Positions 25,401-40,400 are shown, numbered from the stretch's first letter. The stretch is 64,000 nucleotides of DNA from Nereocystis luetkeana (GCA_031213475.1 JARUPZ010000009.1:2257001-2321000), one strand, 5' to 3'. Translations and numbers: made by a program. Notes: generated by a model not told the origin, from the sequence alone.

Positions 25401-28400
25401 CATGTTTCGCACGCTTTTATTGCATGAAGACCGAAGATCAGAGTCACCCCACGGTAGGGGTTGCAGTTTTTCGACCACAGGTTTCCGACAAATTGAGTTC
25501 CTCAAGTAAAGTAAGGAACTACCGGTGAGTATGCAAAACTCACTCGTGTATTCGTTTTAGCACTAGCGTTCGAGTCAGCGTTAGGGTTTGAGTTAGCGTT
25601 AGCGTTCACGTTAGCGTTAGCGTGAGCGTTAGCTTTGTCGTTTTCGTTAGCGTTAGCGCTCGCGTAAGCGTTAGCCTGAGCGATAGTACTGGCGTCAGCG
25701 TCGGCGTCAGCGTCAGCGATCGCGTTAGCAGTAGCGGTGGCGAACGCGGATCAGCGTTGGGATCCTTCACGAGGATAACACATGGAACATGCTTGAAGAG
25801 CGAAGAATGCGGCACCGAACCTGTTTCTCCACAGCTCCTGGCGGTAATCTTTGCTGAAAGCACCCGCGTAGCTCACAAAGGCAGCCGCCAGCAGAACGTC
25901 CCCGACTATGCTCGAGCCTCTGTTTGCCAAGGAAATAACGTAAATGGCCGTACAAATTTAGCGAAAGAAGAAATGGATAGGGTGGATACGACGTGGCAGT
26001 AGGAATTGAGAGGGGGGGAGAGAGAGATAAGCGGAGCGGAGGGGAGAAGAGGGGAGGGGAGGAAAGGGGAGGGGAGGGGAGGGGAGGGGAGGGGAGGGGA
26101 GGGGAGGGGAGGGGAGGGGAGGGGAGGGGAGGGGAGGGGAGGGGAGGGGAGGGGAGGGGAGGGGAGGGGAGGGGAGGGGAGGGGAGGGGAGGGGAGGGGA
26201 GGGGAGGGGAGGGGAGGGGAAAGGAGCCGGTTGAGAAGGGACATATGAGGAGGGGCAGGAGACGGGACGGGATGAGACGGGGCTAAATATTAAAAAGGAA
26301 CCCGGGAGAGAGGCAGGGGCTTTTAGCGAGGAGCTGACGGTGGGTGGTGAAAGGTACAGGAAGAAAACCTCTACCAGGCAGAACGCGCACCCCAAACATT
26401 TCATTAGACACCCACAGCTCGGCTTGCGCATCCGTGCATACGTCACAAGGAACAACACGCCGAGTCTGCAATTTAGACTTCCGACATGCGCAACAACATA
26501 GGACGAGCGCACCGCGTGACCCGTGCCTTCTTTGCCGAAGAAATCATGAACGCAATTCGCGCTTTCTACCTGGGACGCCACGCCCCCCGGGCTTTCACAC
26601 GAACACCACGAACAATATTCAGTCGTCGACTGTACTAGCAGGGGGGTGAGTATTTCGGCACGGCGCGGTAGCGCGGCCTTCATCCACGCCCACGTTAGGG
26701 TCTGCTATTATCCTCCCTCTCCCGGCTATCGAGGAGCGAAAGGCGATCATGAAACGTGAACGTGAAATGAACCCGCCGGAGAAGTACATCGCATTCTGCG
26801 TCCCGAACAGGGGTTGATACAACGCCGGATAGACGATGGCCTATAGAAGTAAATCATACGCAGTGGATTCCATCTCGCAGTTAAGATGAGCTGCCCTAAG
26901 GATCTGCCGTACTAGCGGTGCATATCCGACTAAAGGGCACACGTGTAAATCGTCTCCCGGCGCTCGCTAAACACAATGAGATGAGCCAGGTCTTACAGGT
27001 CAGGTTTGTATCTGCCCTCAAATGTCTACCTACGTGAATAATCGAGTGACAATCCGCGCTCTGTCCGATGTGGGAAGTACCACTTTGTCCGGATCTAAAA
27101 TTTGTTTACAACAATTCCTTGCATTAACGGACAGGGTCCTTCACGCGGGTCACGACTCGATCCGCGGGTCGGATGAGGAATATTTTCTAAATACCACGAT
27201 CGGTCGGATGGGTCCGTAGTCAAACTCTACCGGTCGGGTCGGGTCGGGTCGGGTCGGGTCGGGTCGGGTCGCTCTATACCCTGACCCGACCCGACCCGAC
27301 CCGACCCGACCTGACCCGACGCGACCCGACCCGACCCGACCCGACCCGACCCGACCCGACCCGACCCGACCCGAACCAACCTGGTCCGCCGTTTCAAGAG
27401 CCTTAAAAACGTTTTGTCACCACCCAGCCCTGGAAGCAACCCGGACTGTCTCTAGCTATTCCCGATGCTGGAACTGCCATTTTTGGGGATCCCCTCTCTG
27501 TCGATGCATTTTAGGTGCGGAGGCGCGCTACGATACGAGTATACCGGTCTGATCGGAAATATAGGGGGCTTTTGTACCCGTTGTGGCGCCCGCAATGCAC
27601 CTTATGATTCCGACCAGACTGGCGACCCCAGGATCACTGTGGGTTGGAACGAGGACCTTTAACAATCTGGGAGAAGGGATCTTTAGGTTCGTAGGCTGTT
27701 CGGATGTTTTGGTTCCTGCTGCGATCAAGGCACGGGCGAAGACCCAACCCAACCCCTGATTCTAACTTTAACCCTAACCCTAACCCTAACCCTCACCCTG
27801 ACCCCAAACCGCAGCCGAAACGGGCTAAAACTCGCCATAAACGAGGCTACGCCGAGTTTGCATCGAACCAGGAAATTTCTCAGGTGCGGACGACGATTCC
27901 GCAGTGCAGACCACGCTCCACATTTTTCAAGTAAAAAACATCCCTGAAGATCCCTTCTCCCAGACTGCTAAACCTACTCGTTGGAACATGTGCCTACACT
28001 AGTATGAGCCCCAAGCGGGTCGCTATATCTGCCCCCAGGAACGTACCATTTTGGAGCGGAAGTCGTTTCCGGACTGACGGAGCACCTCCTCAACGACTAT
28101 TACGGGGGACCACAGTAAACAGGACCGAATCTTGTTTTTTTGTCTGCTGCGGGTCCTATTCACTATGGCCCCCCGCAATGCGATACCCAGCCAGATATCG
28201 GAAAGTCGCATTTGTATCGCGCCACGACTGATACCTGGTACATGGTTTCGTTGCACGCCTACGTACAGCAAGTCATGGGATTGGTTGTTGATGGGGGGGG
28301 GGGGGGTCATTTCAAGCCTTCAAAATTACACACCAGCGCTAGCTTTTCGGTCTGGAGGTATGGGAAGCTTGTTTTCTAGACAATACCTGGTATTGTAAGC

Positions 28401-31400
28401 CGCAGTACATACATACCTGGCGCAATTCGAGGCGAGTCGAGGAGGGGGGAAAAAAAACGGCCGGGTTCTTCTCGCGATAACAATGCCTTCCAAGGCAACA
28501 ACCATCGTGAGGGAGAGGGAGGGGGGGGGGGGGGGGGTGTGCCTGCTATGTGACCGCGGATCTGAATTACGACTATGAAGGAGGAAGACAAGAAGGGCAT
28601 ATAGAGTGAATGGGAGGACGGAAGAAATGAAAACGGGAGCCACACTCGTATTGTACCAGGCACCACTCCACTCCTGCTGGCGAGACAAACAATACGGATA
28701 TAGAGTAGCGAAGGAAGGCCTATGCCGATTAGCACCCGATGGCAGCAGATAGATGTGGTGACAGGCAAATTTATATATGGCCCCACCTTGTCTGTAGTCG
28801 CTCGACTTCTTCTCCCCATCGCTCGTTCTCGCTGGCTAGGCCATTCGTCAATCTGCCGTCGGAGTGCGGCAACGTCGCAGCGGGGGCCGCACTATGGTTA
28901 GATTGTTTTTCAACCTTGGCGGCCGTCTCTGACATAAATGTAAATATGCGACCTCTCTGGATGTGCTTCTAAGTTTGGGGTCGGGCTTGAGTTGTTACGC
29001 CGGACAATTTGAGTTCTTACGCCGGACCGGGTAAATAAAGGGCCTACATCTTTTGACGCTCGTAAAGCACAACTCGCGCCTGCAACTAGAAGGATCGCTT
29101 GGTGGTCTTCGTATCGGTATACAATAGCATAAACCGCCCTTGTGTTCCCGTAAGTACTTCTCTTGCTTGGGCAATCTCGTGAGTCAGAAATACCTTCGGC
29201 CTGCAGTTGATTCTCATTCGAGTTCAGAGTGTTTGGCGAAGTATTCTACCCGATACAACCCTCGTATTACGAGGGATCACAGTACATAGGACGGTACACA
29301 CAAAGGCCTCTACACTTCCGTATTTTACCAACATATTTTGGTCCTGTTTACTATGGTCCCCCGTTACAATACCAATGTGATGGTCACAGCGACGAGCACA
29401 GCTTGACGGAAGGGGATGATACAGATTGGTGTCCGAGCTGCAGCTGTGTAAGGAATTGTATTCACGTCGCGGGCGCGAGTAACACGATCCCCTACCCGTA
29501 GATGGTTGATGAGCTTTTCATCGTTTCGGTTGCCATCTCGGGATTCCCGCAGGGGTTAATCGAGGAGCCCCGGGAAAAGAAGCTTCGGCATCAACCGCCT
29601 ACAGAGCGTTTTGTGTCTTTATTCAGTTGGGACCGCAGCCCCATTTTCTTGGGGGGAAAAAAACGTTTTTTTTAAATATTTTATCCCCACAACGGGACGG
29701 AGTTTTTCATCTTAAAAGCGTAAATAAAGCTTCCTCAGGATTCGCACACAAGAGTGCTGCGATCGTGTTTCAGCGCTCGACGTTTTCCTAAGATAGAATC
29801 CAAGCAAAGAGAAGTTTTTCGCGAAACGATGTGGTCGGCATAGAGAGATGCTTTTTGAAACTGTAAAGTTCGACCTTTAACACCCTTGTTGACGTTGTCG
29901 AGAAATGACCGCACATCCCTGTAGGAAACTCAATACGTGTTTTACGGTAGTATCGTACGAGCCCCTTTCTGCAACAACTGTACACCGTGACACCTGAAGT
30001 CATGCATGTTTAGTCCCTTAGGGAGGTTTGTTCGGTGTGTGGCCATCAAACGTACCGCTCGGCCAGGCCCAGCCGCTCTTGGCAGGCCCTGGCCTGTCCT
30101 TCCACCCTAGTCTTTTCTTCCGTGGCTCCGATGAACGATGCCTCCAGCTTCCCCAGGTGCGCCTTGATCACAGCTAACGCGTCTTCAACCTGAGCGGGTC
30201 CAGAGGAGCAGGAGCACCACCATCTATAAATATAGGGCTTAGGAACCATCCCTCTATAGTGAGGTAGGGGGGAGGTCGGAGGAGCACAGCTACCCCTACG
30301 ATTTGAAACCAGATAATACGAAACACGAATTTGTAGCTGGGGGGGCGTCGGAGGGGCAGGGCTGTCTTTAGGCTACTGAGCCCGGGCTTCGAATTCGCTC
30401 CCATACAGTGCTGTAGGGGCGGCGGTGCACCTTGTTCTGCAAGTTTTGTTTTACATGTTCAGCTGTACATCTCTTTGGCGCACCATGCCTCTATAGTGAG
30501 ATGGGGGGGGGGGGGTATTTTTATGAAATGCATGGCCGCGATCATGCCAAGCATGACTATTAACCCTCGAGTCCCTACGATGCGGGAACGGACCACGTCG
30601 GGTTTTCCTCGACCTAGCAGCCATTGCTTGCTTCGCCCAAGCGCGAAGCTCCGTGAGGTGGTCGGCGAATCGCATGAACGGTGCTCTGCCCGCGATATGA
30701 GTCACTCGCTTGTGGGGCGGGCGTTCTGCATGTTGCGAGCGATTTGCTGCGTATGGAAGGCGGCGTCGATGTCTTTGGAGGGGGAGGGGTACCTGATACT
30801 GCTTGGGTTCCTGACATTTTCGGCTTCATACCTCATCCCAGACACGACTGCGGCAAACACTGTACGTGCCAACCGGAGAACAATTCGATTAAGCTATTTG
30901 CAATTAACCAATCTGGTTGCGTTATAAATGTACTTGAAACCGACAACCACGAAAAACTGCGTGGTCAAGCCGGCGAATCCGAAGTTTTTCGGTTTGGTAA
31001 CCAATCCACACGTAGGTTTCAAAACGTCGTTTTCTTCCCATTTTCCGCAGCAATCATCGTTGCGTGGGTTGGGACTGTGTTTATGATACAGGAAACAGGC
31101 CACGTGCAACGAACCCAACAAAACCTACTTCGCGAACACCCTACAAGAGTAGCCCTCATGGGACAGTCTCCTGCTGTTTTGTGGGCATTCGGGGCATCGT
31201 TGGAAACAGGCGCCTGACGAATAGATGTCTTAGTTCGTTCATTGTGGCAATCGGCAGTACCTACAACACCACTGGAAGCTGTCCACTGTGGACTGCTACT
31301 TTAGGTGTATCTCACTCAACTGGTGCTCGTGATAATTCCAGTGGGTTTCGAACGTAAAGGCGTGTCTTATCATGGGGGTGGCATGTTTTCACCAAGATAT

Positions 31401-34400
31401 TTCGGACTGACCGGGCTCTTCGACCCACAAATGGTAGGAACGCCGATAGGCCTATCTAGTGTTTTGACAACAATAATACCTGTTAGTGATATGATATGTA
31501 CAGTAGGTTTTACGGTAGTTCGTGAGAAGGCGTTATATCTAGTCTGAGCACACCGTGGTTGGGTTCATAGTCGTGTTTTCCACTTTTAGCAGAGCAGCAG
31601 GGTAACATCAAAGCCACCCCTTCCGAACGACGCCTCTTAAGACTAGATGGTCAGTGGAGGTATTACCCGCCATATGTTACGGGGGACCATAGTAAATATG
31701 AACAAATATTTTCAGTAAAAACAGGTAAATAGATAGGGTTTTGGGTATACAGTAGGTCCTATTCACTATGTCTCCCCGTAATAGTAAAAACTGGGAACAC
31801 AGACGTACTCCCCTATGTTGTACCGCAGATAGCTATCTCCTTGTGAGATAGCACGCGATGGCCTTGTTCGAAAAGCAAGCGACACAGCCAAACCCAACCG
31901 TCTCCAACCTAGTGTACATTTACGCCGGTTCGGCACACTGTTTGTTTCGTTTTGTTTTGCTTCGAATTGCGTACGATTTATTGTCTCCGCCCTTTTTTTC
32001 TCTCCTTCCTATTAGTACTTGTAGCTCGAATCTGGAGTCACAAAGGAGGCGTGTCTTTCTTCTTCCCACAACACTTACCATGAGTATCGTGTTTGGGATA
32101 ACCACGCAAGTTAAAGATCGTTAGTGTAGGCAACTTGTTTCTGCCATTTTTTCATATTCTCCATTAGATTGTTCGTTTTACACGCAACTTTTGTTTTTTT
32201 TCCCCAGGTTTTCCTGCCTTTTCGTTTACAGATGTATACGAGGCGAATTAAAAAAGGGTTTCCGATATTTTTTCCCCGGTGTTAAAATGCACAACTCGTG
32301 ATAAAACGCCTCCGCACCTTGATAAAAAAATCGCCATATAAGGATGTCTGAAAACTCCGGAAACCATTACCCTACGATAAGACTTACCCTTATGCATACG
32401 CGATGCAGAAAACCGTTTTGTTTATGTGGGGTGAACGGGGCGTGGTGCATATGTTTCCCACGCATAGAGCAGATGCCTGTGATCCCCGCTGGCCGATACG
32501 GCCCTTCCTGTGTCGTCTACGTAGCTCATCTTGGTTGTCTGGTGGAAAGCCGGAAACCATCCGCCTGATCCACCAGCATCGATATACTTTACACAGCTCG
32601 CTCCTGCACAGAATATTTTTCGACGGCGGGCTTGGATCTGGCTCTTTTCGCCAATAATTAGTACTTACTGTAGATCACAACCCTTTCATCATTCGCAGGT
32701 TAGGTAGGTCCTGCAGATACGACACACCTGGTACATCAAGCAGGTCATCGTCTGTCCTCCGAGATGTGCACCGTTTCTACTGTAACGCCCCGTGGCCTCA
32801 GCCAGCGCTATGAAAAAATATTCGCAACCGACCAACCCCCGTGCGTACCTTGGCGAGGTCAGCGATCGCTGCAGCTTTTGCCGCCTGGGCTGCCTCCAAA
32901 GCATCCATCAGCGGCTTAACCTTCTTATATATCTAAGGGTACAAACATGGCGCGAGAGAAACATTTCAGCGCACAGCGGCATGATAACAGGGTGGCGAAG
33001 GAAAGCAAAAACGGCTGCTGGGGGATGGGACAAGAAATAGCGAAACAGTGCTTTGCCGCGCGGGGAGTCCCAAAATTTTTTCGTTTGTTCATCTGGACGA
33101 ACAGACCGGTGGAGGAAGTCACTACGTATAACATAACAGAGTCTATATGGGTAGCAACTTAGAAAAACGAGGTTGGGTACTGTAGACGGCGGTAACAGAA
33201 GGCTAAAATTTGTAGTTCCGCATCCTGATTTTTGATGAGGGTGCGAGTTACCGGGCTCGTCTAGTGGGGAGCCTCAGAAATAACTGGAACGCCTCCGCGG
33301 TAGAATTCGCCACATTGCGCTTTTTTCGACTCTTATTCGATTGACAGGCAGAATGTCCAGCGGGGGGGGCGGGGAGGGGGGGAGCTGTTCTCGGGGAATT
33401 GGATGGCCCATGGGTGCCTTGTCGCGCACTACACATATGCGAAACAAGCTCCCCATGAAATGGGCAAGCGTAGTACAAAGCTTTCCCTCCAGGGCGCAAA
33501 GAGCGACGTTCTCCTGAACAGAGGTTGCTGAGGGTGATTGGGGTGACCGGTGCAAGTACTTAAGGCCGCAGGGGGAAAAACACTTTCGAAAAACGGCAGT
33601 CTATGCCGAGCATCATTGTAAACGGTCGTTGGCGTTGGGTGCGTGATGATAATGCACAGGACCCATCCGTAGCTAGGCTTGAGTCCTTTGTGTAGTTTGT
33701 GTAGCTTACACAACGTTTCGAAGGTGAAAATCGTTTCGGCACCACATGGCGTGTACCCTGGGGCATTGACTGTGTCTTGAACGATGAAACAATATCCTGT
33801 CACTCCCCTGTTATAGCCCCGCCCACCCCCCCCCCCCCCCCGCGGCCGACCTTCCCCTTCCATGTCTACCTCCTATGCTTCGCTACAATTCAAACTCGAA
33901 GGATACACCCAAGAGCGCAACCAAGTACCTCAAACCGCGACTGCTATCTGAAGGCCTTTGGCGGTTCATAAAATAGACACGCCAACGCAACAGAGCGACA
34001 AGATAGCGTCGGTCAACGCAATACGTGATCGGATGTCCACGCAGTAACAAGTGAAAGGGAGCGAGTGTCGCACGATACAGTCGCGGCATGATCCTACCCC
34101 CTCTAATACCACGACTCGTAGATCGTTTGTTACAGGCAGGCGAACGCGTGGTTACGATATAGGTGAACCAAATAATGGTCAAACTGCTTCTGGCTGACCC
34201 CCGTTAGCGTTTCGATATGATTTCGTGATATACCTACCTAGTGTATGTAGGCTTGGGATTATTCGTCGGGTTTCATTTGTTTGTATCAATTTCCTGAACA
34301 AATCATGTGTTGAGTGAAGCGAATAGCCCCTGAAGTTAGGAAGCTCAAAAACGTGTAGATTCGGCGTACTTCTACCGCAGCACGCGCCTTCAAACGTATC

Positions 34401-37400
34401 CTTGGCGTTAGGTCACGGTATCCGGGCCTCTCATGGATACGCCGCGGGCCTCCAGGGGGGTGATTGACCGTAGCTTTTACCTCGACCTGAGGTTTGCCCA
34501 ATACACAAATCATCCACCTGGTATTCTAATAGCGCGGAAATACAGACCAGGTATACTGTATGTACCTGATTGAAATTGATGATGTTGATCACCCAGTTGC
34601 AGAGGTTGGCTGCGGCGGCCGACTTGGTCCTCATCACGGCGTACGTAAAGTCCGGCTCCAGCAGCAGAGGCTGCACGCGCTTCACGACCTCCTGCGAACC
34701 CACCCCGGCGACAAGCGAATCGGGAGCAAACACCATCATGATTCGGTTGTACCATATTACTATAAATATTATTATTGTCTTTGCTCTCTCATGACGTGTA
34801 TTGCAGGGGACCATAGCTAATGGAACCTGTGGCATACGCAAAAACCTAAATATTTAACCATTTTTACTAACAATATTTGGTCCTATTAACTATGGTCCCC
34901 CGTAATAGTGCTTGTTCCAACCATATCAGGTAAGTCAAGGAGGGAATCCAATAAATCCTTCTTCTTCATAGAGAAAGGATACTATCGATTTGCCCTAGAT
35001 ACGTCACGATTGTTTACGAACAATGTAGACCCTACTGGCAAACAATATCGGGTTTCTTGTCTGTTTGTGAACGCTTCAGTAACACAAACTCGTAGTACTA
35101 TAGTGTTATGGGTATTAGTATGTTCTATGATTATCAAGTTCCTGCTACAGTAGTTATACCATGATCACTATTTTGTGGAGTCAGTCTAATCACAGTATAT
35201 TCATTACTAGAAGAGTAGGTAAGTTCGACCATTAGCAGGACTTGATTATGCGAGTTCCAAGTCGCCAACTTTAGTTGTTGTTGGCGAGATGGGTTCCATG
35301 ATTACCGGAGCTGCGCGTTGGCTGGCTACAAGTCGCCGACTCTCTTTATTGGCCAGCTAGGTAGGTTCCATGATTACCAGGGATGACTACAAGCCCCCGG
35401 CTGCAATTGTCAGTCAGCTAGGTAGGTTCCATGACTACCCGAGCTGAGCGTCGGCTTTGGCCCCAAGTCACCGACTATAGTTGCTGGCCGGTTTCGTAGG
35501 TATTACGGTTACTATACAGTAGATGCGTACGGAAACGTGAGAAAGCAGGAGTTCGTTGTCCGCATGCCGAATCGTGATGATGTTCCAACCGTAGCACGCC
35601 TCAGACGCTGACCGAACCGCCGCCTACACATGAGTTGTTTCTCGACACATCCCAATGTAGGGGTTTCCACGTGTTCCACGTTTTTGCTCTATATTTGTCG
35701 ACCGCCTGAGCTGCTCTTCGAGTGATCGACCTCCGGAGAGTATGATACGCGTTGGTCGGGTTGAGCGAAACAGTTTTTCAAAGTCGGGATTCTGGAGACA
35801 AATTGAGCTTCTAGGGTGAAACAATCTCACAAAATAAGGCACCACCCCGAACAGGGCATTGCCCATAAGACACCACCCTTGCAAGGCAACCACCCCCACC
35901 GTGGCATTGCTCCACCAATAATGTAGACTACAGTGGTTTAAACAAGGGGTCGGGGCCGTACACCAACGCATCACTGCCCTTACGACAGCATGGGTCAATT
36001 AAAACATCAAGCCCGGAAGCAGAGCGCGCTTCCTTTAAGCCGCACCGTGGCTCTCTATACGGAGTTGTCCAGCACCCGCTGGTCCGACTGACCTCGGGCA
36101 CGTCTTCCCCTCGGTACTCCTCGAGCTGCTCCTTGAAAGCATCCACCTTGGCCATCATCTTCTTCGCGTTCTCCCAGCTGAAGTTCTTCTTCTCCAGCTT
36201 GATCATAATCAGGAGCGCGGTCGTCACCAGGTCCACCCCCGGTGGCGGCTGTCACGAAAGATGCGCGATAGTGGTGGTGTTGTTGGTAGGGGTGGTAAGG
36301 GTGAGGGTCGGAGTGTTGGCGGGTGGTGGTGGTAGTCGTGTCGGTGGTGGTGGTGTAGGAATGGGGGGGGGAAGGGGGGGCCGGGGTTCTATTTTTTGTT
36401 CTCATGATTTCAACCAACGCCGGAGCTGGTCCGATGGACGGAGGATGGTATTGGGGGGGAGGGTGGAGAGATAGATGTCCAAATGATTAAAGTTTGGTTT
36501 CAGCCCCGTTATCGGCCGTATTGACCGGCTTACGGTAGAGTAATGGTGACAGCGGGGGGGTGGGTGCGTGGGGAAGGGGAAAGCGATTTCATGACTCGGC
36601 GGTGGACGTACCGACCCGCGATGGTAGATGCGGGGGCTGGATGGTAGGTACGAGGCCCGGGAATGGGGGTGGGAATCGAGCAATGTCTCGGATATCAGGT
36701 TCAACCGTTGGGGTCCCGCCGATGGCACTAAACGAAGATTTAGAGTAAGGAAGCATCTTGGTCTATCTCGAATTCAGAGTAGCTGTACGGTGTATATCAT
36801 TGAATTGGCCCCACGTTTAGCCGTTCTCCATGGCCAAGCTTCTTTGCAGTGGGTGTTTATCTGTTGCTGGAAAGTGGCGTACCTATTTCCTGCTGTCAGA
36901 CTCCCAACTCGTGACGGTGTTCATACCGGAACAAGATGCGTGGCTTCAAACCCCTTTTTCAATTATTATGGCGTACTGTGGCTGCCCGTCTGCAACAGCA
37001 AACTGAGGCGGTCACGTTTAACAAAGGCGATCTTCTTCGACAAATATCGGTGCGCCCAAGAAGGGAAGTATAGTTGTCAATAACCCATTTCGATCGACGC
37101 CTTCTTTTGATGTAACGAAAAACGAGGACATCTTCATAGCGACAATTGTATTAAATTTGTTGGAAAGGGTTCTCTTGTAGGAGGGGGGGGGGGGGGGGTC
37201 TGGTCCTTCATGGAACAATAACCCATGAGATGCAATGAATTCCAGGAGGAGCTGTCCTCTGGGACACCCCGTGGCATTACGAAGAACGTGTGAAGCACGG
37301 TTTGGGAGAAGGGCGGTTTGCAGTCGAACATATCTATTCATCCTGTGCGCCGACCTTGCTGAAGCTCTTGAGCTCCGTCAAGCTTGCTTTGTCCAAGCAG

Positions 37401-40400
37401 TTTACCGCCTCCTGAGCCGCCAGCAATGCCGGTTTCGCCACCGCCAGTTCCATTTCCGCCTGGTCCACCCACCCACCAACCGAGCCACGACGAAACGATA
37501 AAAGGGACACGACCCAGTCACATCAGTTCGTCGTACAACAGCGGACCCGACAGCCGTTGAAAGTTTCCAGGCCGAACTATTTCAAACCGGGGGAACCCCC
37601 TCAGCCCAGGAACCATGGTAGGAGTCTACCCCGTTTTGGTATAATAAGGCACCTTTATTGATTATAGCACGAGAGCTTTACGACCCACCTAAAAAATCGA
37701 ATCAGAGAAAAGTGGAAAGTGCAGCGTGGCGAAACATACCATCGCCCATTTGCATCACGAACCAAAAAGTAAAAAGCAATACCCGAAGGAGTTCCGACAA
37801 TACTGGATTTGAGGAGCCTGGTCAGTCAGAAACATTTGCCTTGGGAGGCAAAAATGCGCTACCTCTCACGTGGCACGCGTCGAAGGAGGACGGGTGGTAT
37901 CCGTGTTGGTGTTGCACGATGTAGATCTTGCGCCCCCAGGTCACAGGATGCTTCACGGCGTTCTCCGTTCAAGCATAGGTATTCTCTAAAAGGTGTGTGT
38001 TTGGCTACAGAGGGAAACGTGACCACCACAACCTAAACTATTTCGCCACTAACAGGGTCATCCGCGCCTGACACACCCACCGAGCGAGGAAGACGGCGCC
38101 TCGTCAAAGAGAGTTGGTATCAAGACACGACGGAGTGGGCCTCGCTGGCTGTTTCCGCGGAGCAGGATGGCCAGCTGTTTATAATCGCTTCTCCTCCACA
38201 CCGGAACTACTCTTCGTTTCGTATGCATGTTGTCGAAATGTTCCTTTTTTAACGCATGCCGCTTGCTTCGTTTGGAAATTCATCGTCCCCGTCTCCCCCA
38301 GAGTGTGCTGAGGTTTGAAGTTATGCGTATGATGGCGGCCTACACTTGCGTAAAGGCTCAGATTGCCCCCACTCTTTTTCAACCCCACCCCTCAGCCGTC
38401 TAGGTAGTCCATATCTCCAAGGGCTCTCCTCTCACGACCCGTCCTAGGATAATTGTTCGGAGATTCCTAACTTGAGGAGGTCTAAGTTTCACCCCCTAAA
38501 ATATTTTCAGATATTATAAAAGGTGCAAGATCATGAACAATCCCGTAGCCTGCGGAAATATATCACGAACAGCGTCGTGAAATCTCTGGAATGGCATGCC
38601 AACGACGTCGGATTGTTGAAAATCCGGGGCCAGTGACGAGTTGGTATTTAATGAAACGAGCCACCCGTTTCGTAACACGCGTATCACTCACTCGCTCGCT
38701 CACTCACCTCCACTTCGATTGTCCGGGCATTGCTCGCGGCAAGATCGGCTTTGGACTTCTCTATGTCAGCGATCGCCTGAGACCCACGGCGTGCGCACAG
38801 CGTAAACACGAAAGAGCAGGGGTGAAACGAGGTTGCGCCATTGTCTTCATCGCGATTGATTGGCGGTCGGGACATCCCATTATTTGAACACCACCCCGTA
38901 TTATGCTCCAGCTCAACAGGCGGGATGGTTTAACCAGAGGGGCATTCTGGGGACAAACCGCGGATACCAGTGGTTTCCCCCCCCCCTCTCCCCCGCATTC
39001 GTATATATCGTGAAAATGTATATGCGGTTCAACATTCCCACTCCTCGTCGACTTGCGTCGGACCCTAGAACATGTACGTGTGACGCGTTTCCTGTCGCTG
39101 TTATCAGGGTTATCTGTTCCAAAATACAATGAGATCCGTAACTACGACCGCGTTTTTTGTTTTTTTGTGCGACCATCCGACAATGTTCAGCGTAGACAGT
39201 TAGTCTCTAATCGCTCACGCAACCCCTCGTGCAGAAAGAAAGAAGAAGACACCCTAACGGAACACACCCAGGACACGGCTAGGGCAGGCCCACATGTTTG
39301 TTTTCGGGCGTGGAGCACTCCAATTGATACGCCCGAGGCATGACCGCGACACCCGGCATGCTCCTCATTTCGGCCGTGCATGTGCTACCCTTAAGCGTTT
39401 CTGTCCTGTGGCTAGTATTGGTTTTGTACCTGTTGGGCCTCCGCCTCGGAGCGTTGAACTCCCATCTCCTCCAGCAGCAGCTCTGTCCCCTGCTTTTTAG
39501 CCTCAACCTCCTTCATCTTTATTTTAAGGTCGTCCCTTAGAGTCTGCACTCGTTGTGTTGCGTCGCAACAGGAAGGCAAGGGAAGGGTACCTGAGGGTAA
39601 CTAAGGGGAACCAAGGGCAACCGAGGGTAACTGAGGGTAACTGAGGGTAGCCAGAGGTAACTAAGGGTAACCTAGGGTAACTAACATTACGCATGCTACG
39701 GTAGCTTCTGCGCATCCGTCCTCACTTGAAGAGCTCCCTTCCTCACCTGCAAATTCTCGTTGTTGCCGTTTCTTTACAGTATTATCTGCCGCCCGACGTG
39801 CATTCTACGAAACCATTTCTATGAAGAATTTCCTACGACGACAATTCTGCGAGAACATTCTCCCGCGAGGTTTAGGAATAAAACGAAGACCATCCTGCAA
39901 ATACCCATTCAGCTGGTGCTAGGGATTTGGGCCGACACCCTCCTCCGCCTCAATGGTGAATATATCACCATTCCCGACGATGCTGGCTACGTGATTCCTC
40001 GGTGGAGGAGTCCCGTCGATCAGAACGCTTCTGGCCAGCGCGAAGTGCTACCTCCTCGATTTTCGTGACACGCACTCTCATTGTTCCATGGTGTACGGTT
40101 GAATGGTATGCTCACCCGCCTACACGTATTGAAGTATTTCATGCCCACAAGTATCGTTTGTACTGTACCAGGGATTGCTAATAGTGCATGCCGTTTCCAT
40201 GTTATGCGAAAGCCTGCACATTTTCATGGGGTTGAGCTACGTGCGTGCCAGGTTCATCGACTACGCTCGTCGAGCCCGAGCGCGGGAACCGTTCTCCACC
40301 TGACTTGTTGTATATTGCGTAGAAGATGAGTGCCTCTATTACATGTCGTTCTGGCCTGAAATATAAGCACCATTTTGTATCTTGGTATGCAAATCGAACG

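Noticed and set aside
25958-26683. 241-residue minus-strand open frame and several plus-strand frames over the GGGGA array
   Set aside because: They are the translation of a pentanucleotide repeat (PLPSP or GEGRG units) with no domain and no splice support.
2198-39690. CRISPR-like arrays
   Set aside because: The tandem repeats found are contiguous or imperfect with no unique spacers of constant length, and the locus is a eukaryotic intron-containing gene.
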